In this document: positions 7,987 to 15,264 of the stretch, piece after piece
Numbering within the stretch: the stretch's first letter is position 1
Layout: each line of letters starts with the position of its first letter
NCBI RefSeq assembly: GCF_019929575.1
Contig: NZ_JAHZPU010000015.1
Location: 1-44,838, forward strand
Reading direction: 5' to 3'
DNA length: 44,838 nucleotides
From: Streptococcus infantis
Lineage (GTDB): Bacteria > Bacillota > Bacilli > Lactobacillales > Streptococcaceae
Notes under the pieces: model-generated
Told to the model about the DNA's origin: nothing
What the model saw: the letters and a program-made list of their open reading frames with translations, nothing else
The model's database searches: none
Translations under genes and position numbers: made by a program

Positions 7987-9237
7987 ATGAAATTAGTTAC
8001 TTTATGGTCAAAACTCTCACTAGGCATTCAATTATTGGTGGCTTTGGTCTTGGGTGTTATCGCTGCCCTTATCTGGCCACAATTTGCAGGCTTTTATCAA
8101 TTTTTAGGTCAAGCCTTTATTAAATTGATCAATATGGTTATCATTCCGCTAATCTTCCCAACTATCGTTGTTGCAGTAGCTGGAGTTATCGGAAAAAAAT
8201 CTTTTGGAAAAATCTTGACCAAGAGTTTGGTTTACTTTTTTACCGTAACAACTGCCATTACTCTTTTGTTTGTATTTGCTAGTTACTATTTAGGATTTGG
8301 TCAAGGAGTGAACATCGGTCAAACTGGTGGAAACCTTGATGGGATTGCTAACAATGTCAAGTTCAGCGAATTTTTGCTTGGTTTCATTCCATCAAATATC
8401 GTTAAATCTCTTTCAGATGGCGCTCTATTGCCAATTATCGTTTTTGCAATCTTTCTTGGTTACGGAATTGGGAATCTTAAGTCTGATAAATCTCAGAAGA
8501 TTATCGAAGGTTTCCAAATCTGGATTGAAGCCATTTACAAGATTGTTACAGTAATTATCAAACTATCACCGATTGGAATTTTTGGATTTATCGCTAAAGA
8601 TGTTGCAACTACGGGTGTCGACAAGTTGATTGGGCTTGGTCAGTTTGTAATTGGAACTTATCTGGCTTATGCTGTTTTGGTTCTTCTTATTTTCCCTTTG
8701 ATTGCTTTCTTCTTTAAAGTACCGTATTTATCAGCCTTTCGTGAAAATTGGAGTCTCTTGACCCTGGCTTTTGTTACTGGAAGTTCTAGTGTTGTCTTGC
8801 CTTCACTTCTTAAAGATTTGAAAAAACAGGGGCATGACGAGCATACAATTGATTTAGTTGTTCCTTTAGGATATACTTTTAACTTAGAAGGAGCAGCAGT
8901 TTATTTCTCAGTAGCGACAATATTTATCGCCCACGCCTATGGTATTCAATTTTCTTTATCAAGTCTCTTGTTTACTGTTTTACTCTTGACTTTGATTGGA
9001 AAAACTGCAGCAACTGTGCCATCAGGAGCTATCGTAGTTCTATTAGCTGCAGCACCTCAATTGGGCTTGCCAGTTGAAGGAGTGGCCTTGATTTTTGCAG
9101 TTGATTTCTTTGTCAATGCAGGCCGTACCATGATCAATGTTTTGGGTCAAATCTTAACAGTTAGCGTTATCGAAAAAACAGAAGGATATATTTTAGAAGA
9201 GGAAAAGGAAAGCCAATTATCAGTCAGCTTTTCTTAA
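7987..9237 (+). CDS. Dicarboxylate/amino acid:cation symporter (DAACS family)
   Basis: Sodium- or proton-coupled carrier of the glutamate/dicarboxylate family, 416 residues with 8-10 membrane segments and two re-entrant loops. Diagnostic stretches are the serine-rich hairpin TGSSSVVLPSLL, the helix NLEGAAVYFSVATIF (the family usually has N-x-D-G-T/A), and the TM8 stretch DFFVNAGRTMINVLG. AAAGGAG at 7973-7979 sets ATG 7987. It is 13 bp from the ATP-grasp gene, whose ribosome site overlaps this gene's stop, so the two are coupled. Glutamate or aspartate is the likely substrate, by family only. Confidence 0.92.
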   Translation: MKLVTLWSKLSLGIQLLVALVLGVIAALIWPQFAGFYQFLGQAFIKLINMVIIPLIFPTIVVAVAGVIGKKSFGKILTKSLVYFFTVTTAITLLFVFASYYLGFGQGVNIGQTGGNLDGIANNVKFSEFLLGFIPSNIVKSLSDGALLPIIVFAIFLGYGIGNLKSDKSQKIIEGFQIWIEAIYKIVTVIIKLSPIGIFGFIAKDVATTGVDKLIGLGQFVIGTYLAYAVLVLLIFPLIAFFFKVPYLSAFRENWSLLTLAFVTGSSSVVLPSLLKDLKKQGHDEHTIDLVVPLGYTFNLEGAAVYFSVATIFIAHAYGIQFSLSSLLFTVLLLTLIGKTAATVPSGAIVVLLAAAPQLGLPVEGVALIFAVDFFVNAGRTMINVLGQILTVSVIEKTEGYILEEEKESQLSVSFS

Positions 9238-9250
9238 GGAGATATAAATA

Positions 9251-10192
9251 ATGAGTGAAGCAAAAGTTTATGTGATTCATGAGAATTTAGAATGGACTCA
9301 ACATTTAGTGAAATGGTTGGAAGAATTAGAAGTCCCTTATGAACTATGGGATTTGTCTAGTGGGATTTTAGATTTGCAAAGCCCACCGCCACAAGGTATC
9401 TTTTACAATCGTATGTCTGCCTCTTCTCACACAAGAGGACATCGTTATGCGCCAGAATTTACAGAGCAAGTGATTACTTGGTTAGAAGCACACGGACGCA
9501 AAGTTGTGAATGGTACCGGTGCTATCAACCTTGAAATTAGTAAAATCAAACAATATTTGAAGTTAAACGAATCTGGTATCGAGACTCCCGCAACAGTTGC
9601 AGTTTTGGGTCAAGAAAACATCATTGAAGCAGCAAGAAAATTAAACATTTATCCTTTGATTACTAAGCACAATAGAGCAGGTAAGGGATTAGGCGTTCAA
9701 CTCTTCCAAAATGAAGAGGAACTTGAAGCTTACGTCAATAGTCCCCTCTTTGAACCATCGGTTGACGGGATTACCTTATTACAAGCCTACATTAAACCAA
9801 GTGATGGACGTATCCGTCGTTCAGAGTTTATCGATCAAAAATTCCTCTATACTGTTTCGATTGATTCTTCAGATGGATTCCAACTGTGTCCAGCAGATGG
9901 TTGCCAAATCGGTAAGAGACCAGAGCAACTAGAAACGTCTGAAAAATTCCAGATTACAGAACCTCTACCAGATGACCGGAGAGAAGCTTATGAGAATTTC
10001 TTGAAAAATGCTCAGATTGAAGTTGCGGCGATTGAATGGGTTCAATCAGAGAGTGGAGACATTTATGTTTATGATGTAAATACCAACACCAACTACAATC
10101 CTACGGCAGAAAAGAATGCCAATATTTATGCGCATCAACACTTGGCTCAGTATCTAAAAACAGAATTGCAAGCCCTCACTAGTGAACAATAA
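9251..10192 (+). CDS. ATP-grasp ligase (RimK / glutathione synthase-like)
   Basis: ATP-dependent carboxylate-amine ligase, 313 residues. An N-terminal alpha/beta domain (about 1-100) is followed by the ATP-grasp domain. Visible motifs are ITKHNRAGKGLGVQLF (nucleotide-binding lysine and glycine loop) and the Mg-binding DVNTNTNYNP near the C-terminus. AAGGAG overlaps the stop of the symporter gene. Co-transcription with an amino-acid symporter suggests that the imported amino or dicarboxylic acid is one of the ligated substrates; that is inference. It is not a standard glutathione or D-Ala-D-Ala ligase by its motifs. Confidence 0.85.
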   Translation: MSEAKVYVIHENLEWTQHLVKWLEELEVPYELWDLSSGILDLQSPPPQGIFYNRMSASSHTRGHRYAPEFTEQVITWLEAHGRKVVNGTGAINLEISKIKQYLKLNESGIETPATVAVLGQENIIEAARKLNIYPLITKHNRAGKGLGVQLFQNEEELEAYVNSPLFEPSVDGITLLQAYIKPSDGRIRRSEFIDQKFLYTVSIDSSDGFQLCPADGCQIGKRPEQLETSEKFQITEPLPDDRREAYENFLKNAQIEVAAIEWVQSESGDIYVYDVNTNTNYNPTAEKNANIYAHQHLAQYLKTELQALTSEQ

Positions 10193-10208
10193 AGTACTCA
10201 ATTCAAAA

Positions 10209-10243
10209 ATCCCCCAGTATCAAATGACTGGGGGATTGATTTG
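10209..10243. terminator. Terminator between convergent genes
   Basis: Ten-base perfect stem ATCCCCCAGT (10209-10218) / ACTGGGGGAT (10227-10236) with an eight-base loop. The T tract is interrupted (TGATTTG). Confidence 0.8.
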
Positions 10244-10246
10244 TTT

Positions 10247-10353
10247 ATGCTCTTCGAAAATCTCTTCAAACCAGGTCAGTTTCGCCTTGCCGTACTCAAG
10301 TAATGCCTGCAGCTAGCTTCCTAGTTTACTCTTTGATTTTCATTGAGTTTTAA
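10247..10353 (-). repeat. BOX element, boxA-boxC form without boxB
   Basis: On the minus strand it begins with the boxA-like CTCAATGAAAATCAAAGAG and continues AAACTAGGAAGCTAGC. It ends with the boxC-like GGTTTGAAGAGATTTTCGAA. No boxB unit lies between them. BOX elements are well-known dispersed intergenic repeats of pneumococcus and relatives. This copy fills most of the gap between the ATP-grasp gene and the YihY gene. Confidence 0.85.
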
Positions 10354-10364
10354 TCGATAAAAAA

Positions 10365-11228
10365 TTATTGATTTGTTTTAAATTCTGGATCCTTCAAGCT
10401 TTGAACACTAGCATTGATGACTGCACCGATGATCAATATCTTTGCAATGATAATGAACCAGAACATCATCACAACAACGACGATAGAACTGAAAAAACGG
10501 ACGTCTACGAGATAGTTGACATAATTGTTGAAATAGGCTGCAAAGATATTTAATAAAGCAATAGTAGTAGCTAGTACAAACAGACTTCCAGGTATGACGT
10601 AGCGAATCCGACTGACTTTAACATTTGGTAGGAAATAATAGAGCATCATCACGGTAGCGAATAGAAAGGCATAGATCAGAGGTCCTGTAAAATCCTGTAG
10701 ATAAGAAAATAGAGTACTTTCGGATTTCCAGTAGTTTTTAAGCAGGTCCAATAGCATATGGCCAAACATACTTAGGAATAAGGAAAGTGCAAAGAGAATT
10801 TGAAGGCCAAAGCTGACCAAGAGGCTCATCAGCTGGTGTGAGATAATTCCCCTATTCTTTGCAATTCCATAGGCTTTATTAAAGGCTTTCTGAAGAAAAT
10901 TCATGGATTTGGAGAAAGTCCAAAGTGCTGATAAGATAGCAAAACTTAGTAAACCTGTCGATGGTTGAGTCAGAACTTCTCTGGCAATTTTTGCAACCAC
11001 TTCATAGATTGTATCTGGTAAAAATTCCTTGATTGTTAATAGAAAGTTGGAGATTGGAATTTGAAAGTAGGGTAAGATGTTGACCACTATCATGAGTAAG
11101 GGGAAGATTGAAATCAACCAATAGTAGGCAACAGCAACGCTGGTTAACTCACTATCAGAGGCTTGATAGTAGTGCAAAAAAGCTTTTAATAAGGGTCTAT
11201 CAATCAGCTGTTTCCACAACTTTTTCAT
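10365..11228 (-). CDS. YihY/BrkB family membrane protein
   Basis: Inner-membrane protein of 287 residues with about six transmembrane helices. The family signature region near the N-terminus is AVAYYWLISIFPLLM. The name virulence factor BrkB is historical; function is unproven. GGAGG (11237-11241) lies eight bases before ATG 11228; an in-frame GTG at 11243 overlaps that ribosome site and is rejected. It is the last gene of the minus-strand operon that starts with mnmL, 31 bp after the antiporter gene. Confidence 0.9.
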   Translation of the reverse strand: MKKLWKQLIDRPLLKAFLHYYQASDSELTSVAVAYYWLISIFPLLMIVVNILPYFQIPISNFLLTIKEFLPDTIYEVVAKIAREVLTQPSTGLLSFAILSALWTFSKSMNFLQKAFNKAYGIAKNRGIISHQLMSLLVSFGLQILFALSLFLSMFGHMLLDLLKNYWKSESTLFSYLQDFTGPLIYAFLFATVMMLYYFLPNVKVSRIRYVIPGSLFVLATTIALLNIFAAYFNNYVNYLVDVRFFSSIVVVVMMFWFIIIAKILIIGAVINASVQSLKDPEFKTNQ

Positions 11229-11259
11229 TGCATAATCCTCCACAATAATAACCTAAATC

Positions 11260-13314
11260 TTAATTTCTGCGAACTAATTCCATCATATCATAAGGTAGTG
11301 TGTTGGCTGCTTCTTTTAGAGAATAGGTTTCTAGGTTGTTTACATTTTGTCGTAATTTTTTGGCATACTGGGCTGAGATGAGTTTTTGTTTTTCGTATTC
11401 AAAGATAGACTTACGTTCTAGATAGTAGCCTCTCAACATTTCATCGATGTTATTGGGTTTGATACGATTGATAACCCGTTCCACAAAAGCACCACTGGTA
11501 ATATGACTGGTTTCACGGAGACGTGATTCCTGCATAAAGCTGATCAGAGAACTCTTATAAATCCCTTTGAGGTTTTCTAAACTTTCGATAATGATTTCAG
11601 TGTTGGCTAGATAGAGCTCTGCAATCTGATCATAATCGATGGCAAGAAGTCTTTGGTTTTCCTTGTCTCTCCAAGAACGAAAGGTTTTTCCAAATGTGAG
11701 CAACTCATGAAGGAGAAAACGCACAATCCGTATAGAAACAAGGAAGTAGTAGGTTAGGCGAGAAGCAAAGTTTCGCTTAATATTTTTCTCCATACTTTTC
11801 AAGTAGTGTTGATAAACACGATAACCTCTTTCACCGATTTTGCCCTCTTCATAGGCTTGTTCCAAACCATCGTTCTCGATACTGAGAATCAAGAGTTTAA
11901 GAGCTTCCCAGTCTTCTTGGATTTCTTTGTTTTCTTGGCTGAGGATGAGATTTTCAATCCGTCCATGATAGTTATCAATCGCAGCATAGAGGGGAACCTT
12001 GTTTTTAGTATGGTTCAGATCTCTCTCTAACTCCATGGCAACATCATTTAGGATAGCAATGTGCATGAGATGATCCTTAGATGGCTCTTGCTCTTCAGAA
12101 AGGTGTGGCAAGACCAATAATCCAGTAAGAAAACTGACCAGGGTTACACCAGCTACGAGGAAGAGAAGGAGCGGATATTCTTGCTCTAAGTTAGACGGTA
12201 TCAAGAGGATAGTAGCAATAGAAACGGTTCCCTTAACTCCAGAAAATGTTAGAAGGAGCATATCTTTGACATACTTGTGGAGACTTTTTTGAAGTTTCTT
12301 TATTCGAAACGCGTAAAAGCCGTAAATCATCACAAAGCGGATGGCAAAGAGTAGGAAGGTTAAAAGAAAGACTGTGACGAGAAGAAGCACATTGTTATAA
12401 AAAGCACTCTTAAGAATCGGCTCAGCAATCATCTCCAGTTCCATTCCTAACAGGACGAAGACAGAACCATTGAGCATAAAGGTAACAGTGTGCCAAACGG
12501 TCTCGGTCACTGTATCCACTTGAGCTTCGAGAAGATTTATCTTTTTAAAACGACTAACTTTTAAAATACCAGCGACAACGACCGCGATAATTCCAGAAAC
12601 ATGAATCTCTTCAGCGATGAAGAATGTTAAGAGTGGTAAACTAAGATCCAGCAAGAGTTCACTGGCTATATCAGTAGCTCGAACACTAAGTAGAAAAGTA
12701 TGGAGGAAACGATTGATTAAGGCTGTTATAAAGCCGACTGCAAACCCTCCAATGATGGAAATAGCTAGGGAAATTCCTGCTTGAGCGATTGAAAAGGTTC
12801 CCGTTGTCCATGCGATGAGAGCAACACGAAAGGCAATTAGCCCAGAAGCATCATTAAGGAGTCCTTCCCCTTTTAAGATATTTGAAATTCGTTTTGGAAA
12901 TGTAAACCGTTCAGAAAGGGAAGCAAAGGCAACCAGGTCAGTAGGACCAAGTGCAGCCCCTACTGCTAGGCAGGCTGCTAATGGTAAGCTCGCCCAAAGA
13001 ACATGGGCAAGTCCTCCCATACTTAGAGTAGATATAAAGATGACAGGAAAAATTAGATAGAGAACGATTCTCCAGTGCTTTAGGATAGAGGTTACATCTG
13101 CTTCTTGAGCTTCTCGAAAGAGGAGCGGTCCGATAACTAAAGCAAGAAACAATTCAGTATCTAGATGATATTGGTTATTGGGTAAGCAAAGCCCAATTCC
13201 TATCCCTAACAAAATTTGAATCAGGGGCATGGGTAGGAAGGGAAGAAGTTTATTGGTCGTACTAGAAACAATGAGAACAAGCAAAAATATCAAGAGATAA
13301 AAAAGTAAATCCAT
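11260..13314 (-). CDS. CPA1-type Na+/H+ antiporter
   Basis: Cation/proton antiporter of 684 residues. About 400 residues hold 11-12 membrane segments, including the conserved GPTDLVAFASL (ion-binding aspartate) and LLNDASGLIAF regions typical of NhaP/CPA1. A hydrophilic helical C-terminal domain of about 270 residues follows and is probably regulatory. AAGGAGG five to six bases upstream supports ATG 13314. It sits in the mnmL-mnmM operon, 11 bp after the small helical protein gene. Likely role: sodium and pH homeostasis. Confidence 0.92.
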   Translation of the reverse strand: MDLLFYLLIFLLVLIVSSTTNKLLPFLPMPLIQILLGIGIGLCLPNNQYHLDTELFLALVIGPLLFREAQEADVTSILKHWRIVLYLIFPVIFISTLSMGGLAHVLWASLPLAACLAVGAALGPTDLVAFASLSERFTFPKRISNILKGEGLLNDASGLIAFRVALIAWTTGTFSIAQAGISLAISIIGGFAVGFITALINRFLHTFLLSVRATDIASELLLDLSLPLLTFFIAEEIHVSGIIAVVVAGILKVSRFKKINLLEAQVDTVTETVWHTVTFMLNGSVFVLLGMELEMIAEPILKSAFYNNVLLLVTVFLLTFLLFAIRFVMIYGFYAFRIKKLQKSLHKYVKDMLLLTFSGVKGTVSIATILLIPSNLEQEYPLLLFLVAGVTLVSFLTGLLVLPHLSEEQEPSKDHLMHIAILNDVAMELERDLNHTKNKVPLYAAIDNYHGRIENLILSQENKEIQEDWEALKLLILSIENDGLEQAYEEGKIGERGYRVYQHYLKSMEKNIKRNFASRLTYYFLVSIRIVRFLLHELLTFGKTFRSWRDKENQRLLAIDYDQIAELYLANTEIIIESLENLKGIYKSSLISFMQESRLRETSHITSGAFVERVINRIKPNNIDEMLRGYYLERKSIFEYEKQKLISAQYAKKLRQNVNNLETYSLKEAANTLPYDMMELVRRN

Positions 13315-13325
13315 CTTCTACCTCC

Positions 13326-13580
13326 TTATTTTTGTTTTCGACAAGCTTCAAAAAGTTCCTTTTGTTCTTGGATTTTTTGATCAATTTTCGAGCAGTCCTT
13401 GTGCTCGATTTTCTTCTGACAACGCTCCATTTCAAGTGTTATCATTTTTTTCTTGATTTTCAACATTTTCTTGCTCATGCGAGCTTCGTCTAGAATCCCG
13501 ACTGCACGTTCGTGTTGAGTAGATTCAACAAAGTTGTGACGCATGGCTTCTATTTTATCTTTTAGGTACTGTTTATCCAT
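13326..13580 (-). CDS. Small charged helical protein, unknown function
   Basis: An 84-residue, highly charged, mostly alpha-helical protein (heptad-like stretches IKKKMITLEMERCQKKIEHKD), with three cysteines (MERCQKK, HKDCSK, FEACRK). I do not recognise a family. The start overlaps the end of mnmM by eight bases and the stop is 11 bp before the antiporter gene, so it is an operon member under translational coupling. Coding potential is supported by the spacing and the ribosome site (AAAGG) inside mnmM. Confidence 0.8.
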   Translation of the reverse strand: MDKQYLKDKIEAMRHNFVESTQHERAVGILDEARMSKKMLKIKKKMITLEMERCQKKIEHKDCSKIDQKIQEQKELFEACRKQK

Positions 13581-14130
13581 GTCGATACCTTTCTAATTTT
13601 TCAATCATGACCAAAAATGGTGGATTGTTAATTTGGTTGAGAGTGCGATAGATAGAGGCAGTATATTCTTGTTGCGGTAACTGACTGACAAAATCCATGA
13701 CTGAATCCCGTTCGATATCTCCGCCTTCATGCCCGTAGTATATCATAATGGCAATCCGCCCGCCCTTAACGAGCATCTGACAGAGTTTTTCTAGTGCCTC
13801 AAGGGTTGTCTGAGGTTGGGTGATAATGCTTTTATCAGCTGAAGGAAGATAACCTAGATTAAAGATGGCAGCTTTCACCTCAGTTACAAACTGATCTACG
13901 GTTTCATGACCTTGTAGGATTAATTCTGCATTGGTCAAACCAGCTTCTTGTAGACGTTGACGAGTCTTTTCTAGAGCTTGTTCCTGTATATCGAAAGCAT
14001 AGACTTGTTTAGCTAACTTAGCTAGAAAAAGGGTATCATGGCCATTTCCCATGGTCGCATCAACGACAATATCCTCTTGGGTGATGACTTGGGCAAGAAA
14101 ATCATGCGCCATTTCAAGTGGTCTTTTCAT
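13573..14130 (-). CDS. mnmM: tRNA (mnm5s2U34) methyltransferase MnmM (YtqB)
   Basis: SAM-dependent methyltransferase of the rRNA-methylase-like YtqB family, 185 residues. The SAM-binding motif I is VDATMGNGHDTLFLA, and the family-specific NLGYLPSADK follows about 75 residues later. Published work on Bacillus subtilis and streptococci assigns it the last step of 5-methylaminomethyl-2-thiouridine synthesis at wobble U34: methylation of nm5s2U. Its start overlaps the end of mnmL by 17 bases, the same pairing reported for the characterised operon. Assignment is by motif and context. Confidence 0.92.
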   Translation of the reverse strand: MKRPLEMAHDFLAQVITQEDIVVDATMGNGHDTLFLAKLAKQVYAFDIQEQALEKTRQRLQEAGLTNAELILQGHETVDQFVTEVKAAIFNLGYLPSADKSIITQPQTTLEALEKLCQMLVKGGRIAIMIYYGHEGGDIERDSVMDFVSQLPQQEYTASIYRTLNQINNPPFLVMIEKLERYRHG

Positions 14131-15061
14131 TCATAAACTCCTGTTTTACAGCCTTGCATCCTTGGACGCTACCGCGTCGTTTCATTTCAGCTTCAATGCT
14201 ATTTAGAACTTCCCATTTATTGAGACTCCACATAGGACCAATCAGCATATCTCTAGGTGCATCACCCGTAATCCGATGGATGACGATATGCTTGGGAATA
14301 ATTTCTAGTTGGTCACAGATGACCTTGACATATTCATCCTGACTCATGAGCTGCAAACGACCTTCATGATAGTCGCGTTGCATCCGAGTATTGGTCATGA
14401 GGTGAAGTAGGTGAAGTTTAATCCCTTGGATATCATTGTCCCTTACACAACGCCGAACGTTTTCCACCATCATTTCATGAGTTTCACCTGGCAAACCATT
14501 GATCAAATGGGCAACAATCTCGATTTTAGGATATTTTCTCAAGCGCTTGACAGTCTCCACGTAGAGTTCATAGGAGTGGGCGCGGTTAATCAATTCTGAA
14601 GTTTCTTCGTAAGTAGTTTGTAAGCCTAACTCTACGGTAACATGCATTCGTTCTGATAATTCTGCCAAGTATTTAATTGTCTCATCAGGAAGGCAATCTG
14701 GTCGAGTTCCGATATTGATGCCGACAACCCCAGGTTCATTGATAGCTTGTTCATAGCGTTCGCGAATCACTTCCAGCTTTTCATGTGTATTGGTAAAATT
14801 TTGGAAGTAAACCAAATACTTTTTAACATCTGGCCATTTACGATGCATAAAGTCAATTTCTTTATAGAATTGCTCACGGATAGGAGCATCAGGTGCAACG
14901 ATTGCATCTCCAGAACCGGAAACCGTGCAAAAAGTACAGCCCCCATGTGCTACAGTTCCATCTCGATTGGGACAATCAAAGCCAGCATCAATAGGGACTT
15001 TAAAAGTCTTTTCTCCAAAAAGTTTTCGATAGTAATCATTTAAGGTATTATAGGATTTCAT
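14114..15061 (-). CDS. mnmL: Radical SAM enzyme MnmL (YtqA) for tRNA wobble modification
   Basis: Radical-SAM protein of 315 residues, Elp3-like TIGR01212 / YtqA group. The iron-sulfur cysteines are Cys30, Cys42 and Cys45 in DCPNRDGTVAHGGCTFC, spaced C-x11-C-x2-C as in this subgroup. Later markers are NIGTRPDCLPD and VELGLQTTYEET. In the published Gram-positive pathway it acts before MnmM in converting cmnm5s2U34 towards nm5s2U34, replacing the oxidase half of MnmC. No ribosome-binding site precedes ATG 15061; a strong promoter at 15069-15097 predicts a start one base upstream, so the message should be leaderless. Confidence 0.93.
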   Translation of the reverse strand: MKSYNTLNDYYRKLFGEKTFKVPIDAGFDCPNRDGTVAHGGCTFCTVSGSGDAIVAPDAPIREQFYKEIDFMHRKWPDVKKYLVYFQNFTNTHEKLEVIRERYEQAINEPGVVGINIGTRPDCLPDETIKYLAELSERMHVTVELGLQTTYEETSELINRAHSYELYVETVKRLRKYPKIEIVAHLINGLPGETHEMMVENVRRCVRDNDIQGIKLHLLHLMTNTRMQRDYHEGRLQLMSQDEYVKVICDQLEIIPKHIVIHRITGDAPRDMLIGPMWSLNKWEVLNSIEAEMKRRGSVQGCKAVKQEFMNEKTT

Positions 15062-15068
15062 AGCTAAT

Positions 15069-15097
15069 ATTATATCAGAAAAGCCCTACAAACTCAA
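15069..15097 (-). promoter_or_regulatory. Promoter of the mnmL operon, predicted leaderless
   Basis: Minus strand: TTGAGT (15097-15092), 17-bp spacer ending in TGA, TATAAT (15074-15069). The usual distance puts +1 at about 15062, one base before the ATG at 15061. Confidence 0.75.
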
Positions 15098-15170
15098 AAA
15101 AGGTCAGTAAGAGAGAGCGTGCCTAGAAAGTGAAACGAAAGAAAAAGTCAAATTTTTTTTTATAAAAGTC

Positions 15171-15198
15171 TTTACAAAAAAATAAAAAGTGGTATAAT
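15171..15198 (+). promoter_or_regulatory. Promoter of ptsG
   Basis: TTTACA (15171-15176), 16-bp spacer, TATAAT (15193-15198). The predicted +1 is near 15205, just before the cre hairpin. Confidence 0.8.
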
Positions 15199-15213
15199 TA
15201 AGTCACAAACAAG

Positions 15214-15239
15214 TGCAAACGTTTTCGTAAAACGTTTGC
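15214..15239 (+). promoter_or_regulatory. cre (CcpA) operator inside a perfect inverted repeat
   Basis: TGCAAACGTTTTCG (15214-15227) matches the cre core well. It lies in a perfect 11-bp inverted repeat, GCAAACGTTTT (15215-15225) and AAAACGTTTGC (15229-15239), with a 3-base centre. The position about +10 to +35 fits a CcpA roadblock. The same sequence would form a hairpin in the ptsG leader. Confidence 0.7.
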
Positions 15240-15264
15240 CTAATAAATATAAAAGGAGATTTGA

